Positions 7,681 to 8,282 of a DNA stretch of 8,282 nt are shown here, piece after piece; the first letter of the stretch is position 1; every line of letters starts with the position of its first letter. Both the position numbers and the translations under genes were made by a program. This DNA comes from Xanthobacteraceae bacterium (GTDB lineage: Bacteria > Pseudomonadota > Alphaproteobacteria > Rhizobiales > Xanthobacteraceae): the NCBI GenBank assembly GCA_030037185.1, contig JASHRR010001259.1:1-8282 (forward strand), given 5' to 3'. The notes under the pieces were generated by a model. It made no database searches. It was not told the DNA's origin and saw nothing but the letters and a program-made list of their open reading frames with translations.

Positions 7681-7700
7681 GACCTAGCCCGACCTAGCCC
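7681..7700. repeat. Tandem duplication of a 10-mer at the iscB remnant's end
   Basis: GACCTAGCCC occurs twice in direct succession (7681-7690 and 7691-7700). Because 10 is not a multiple of three, the duplication shifts the frame and supplies the present TAG stop of the iscB remnant. It looks like a replication-slippage product in non-selected DNA. Confidence 0.6.
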
Positions 7701-8282
7701 GATTCATGCCGGGGATTGAGAGCGCGCCCGCGTAGCGGTAGCCGCGGTACTGGTACCCGACATCCTTGACGGCTCCGTTTCTTGTCTGGATGCTAAATTG
7801 ACCTTTGGCTGCAACAGCAACTCGTCCGACATCAATGCCGGCGTGAGCGCCTTTGGTTACCTTGGGCAGGACCATGTCGCCGGTCTTAAAGCCCCGGACG
7901 GACTTGCTGCCCATGAGATAGCCGCGCAGAAAAGCGGTCAGCCTCCTACGGCGGCAGGCGCCGCGCCCGATGGGCTTGATTTGCGGCGCAGGAATTTCCC
8001 CCAGCCGGCGCGCCTATCTGTCTCGCCCACCCAGGCGGCATCAAGCTATGTGTCTTCGGCATTGCGAGGCGGGAGCCGTTGTCCTTGGGGCAGCCACCGG
8101 ACGCGGCCTCGACCCCCAGGTGTCCGCCAGAGCGGGTCCTGTGCCGCTATTGCGCGCCGCTAGCAGCGCGGGTCTGCCAATGACCGGATCACGTCGTCTG
8201 TCGTTGCCTCACGCTGGTGGTAGACGCAATGACCGACCTCTCCGCCGACGCGCATCGGCACAGTGTCGAGACGATCTTTCCG
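7684..8282 (-). pseudogene. iscB: Decayed C-terminal half of IscB, an RNA-guided HNH/RuvC nuclease of IS200/IS605-type elements
   Basis: Read right to left, IscB wording appears in successive frames. First is PALLAARNSGTGPALADT (about 8117-8175), corresponding to the region ahead of RuvC-III that usually contains a V-N-A-T-R-W-A-L type phrase. Next, in another frame, comes VEAASGG then SRLAMPKTHSL (8042-8113), the RuvC-III motif P-K-T-H-x-x-D-A. A one-base loss at about 8042 then moves the reading to DAAWVGET (8019-8042). A further shift leads to a 109-residue open stretch (7684-8013) with QIKPIGRG, GYLMGSKSVRGFKTGD and GRVAVAA, the typical IscB C-terminal domain. A TAG at 8014-8016 precedes that stretch. 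Beyond 8160 a frame from the window edge ending in TAG (8160-8162) may hold HNH traces (DDVIRSLADPRC), but that is weak. Several frame changes and the likely loss of residues between the HNH region and RuvC-III mean no functional nuclease. RuvC-I, the bridge helix and the omega-RNA would lie beyond the right edge. Confidence 0.78.

Noticed and set aside
7798..8163. 121-codon plus-strand frame opposite the iscB remnant
   Set aside because: The minus strand carries the recognisable IscB text, and this frame has no domain.

Overview
The window looks like chromosomal DNA of a GC-rich alphaproteobacterium, most likely Bradyrhizobium, Rhodopseudomonas or a close relative. The basis is the wording of the Liv proteins, the N-terminal extension domain of LivM, and a small DUF6867-type membrane protein inside a liv operon. 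This assignment is from recognition of family sequence, not a database search.

Layout from left to right. Positions 1-1553 are gene-poor and look largely non-coding or decayed. The only item there with real support is a tiny minus-strand reading frame (311-409) for a single-pass membrane peptide with a strong Shine-Dalgarno. Positions 1554-7378 hold a complete branched-chain amino acid ABC importer operon on the minus strand, transcribed from right to left: livH (permease), livM (permease), livG (ATPase), livF (ATPase), a DUF6867-type small membrane protein, and a LivJ/LivK-type periplasmic binding protein. livH-livM-livG are tightly coupled (3-nt gap, then an ATGA overlap). Gaps of about 175, 155 and 93 nt separate the later genes, and the livG-livF gap can form two mutually exclusive hairpins. 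Positions 7379-7683 hold the operon's leader and probable promoter, an AT-rich island with two notable inverted repeats.

From 7684 to the right edge the minus strand carries a decayed C-terminal half of IscB, the HNH/RuvC RNA-guided nuclease family encoded by IS200/IS605-type elements and related to the ancestor of Cas9. The RuvC-III motif and the C-terminal domain can be read, but only by changing frame. It is therefore a pseudogene, and its omega-RNA region, if it survives, would lie beyond the right edge.

The importer genes should work together. The binding protein captures leucine, isoleucine or valine (or related amino acids) in the periplasm, LivH and LivM form the membrane channel, LivG and LivF hydrolyse ATP, and the DUF6867 protein is a candidate accessory membrane subunit. 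I see no intact novel defence or mobile system. The most interesting items are the IscB relic beside the liv promoter, the promoter's inverted-repeat architecture, the DUF6867 protein, and the 32-residue membrane peptide.
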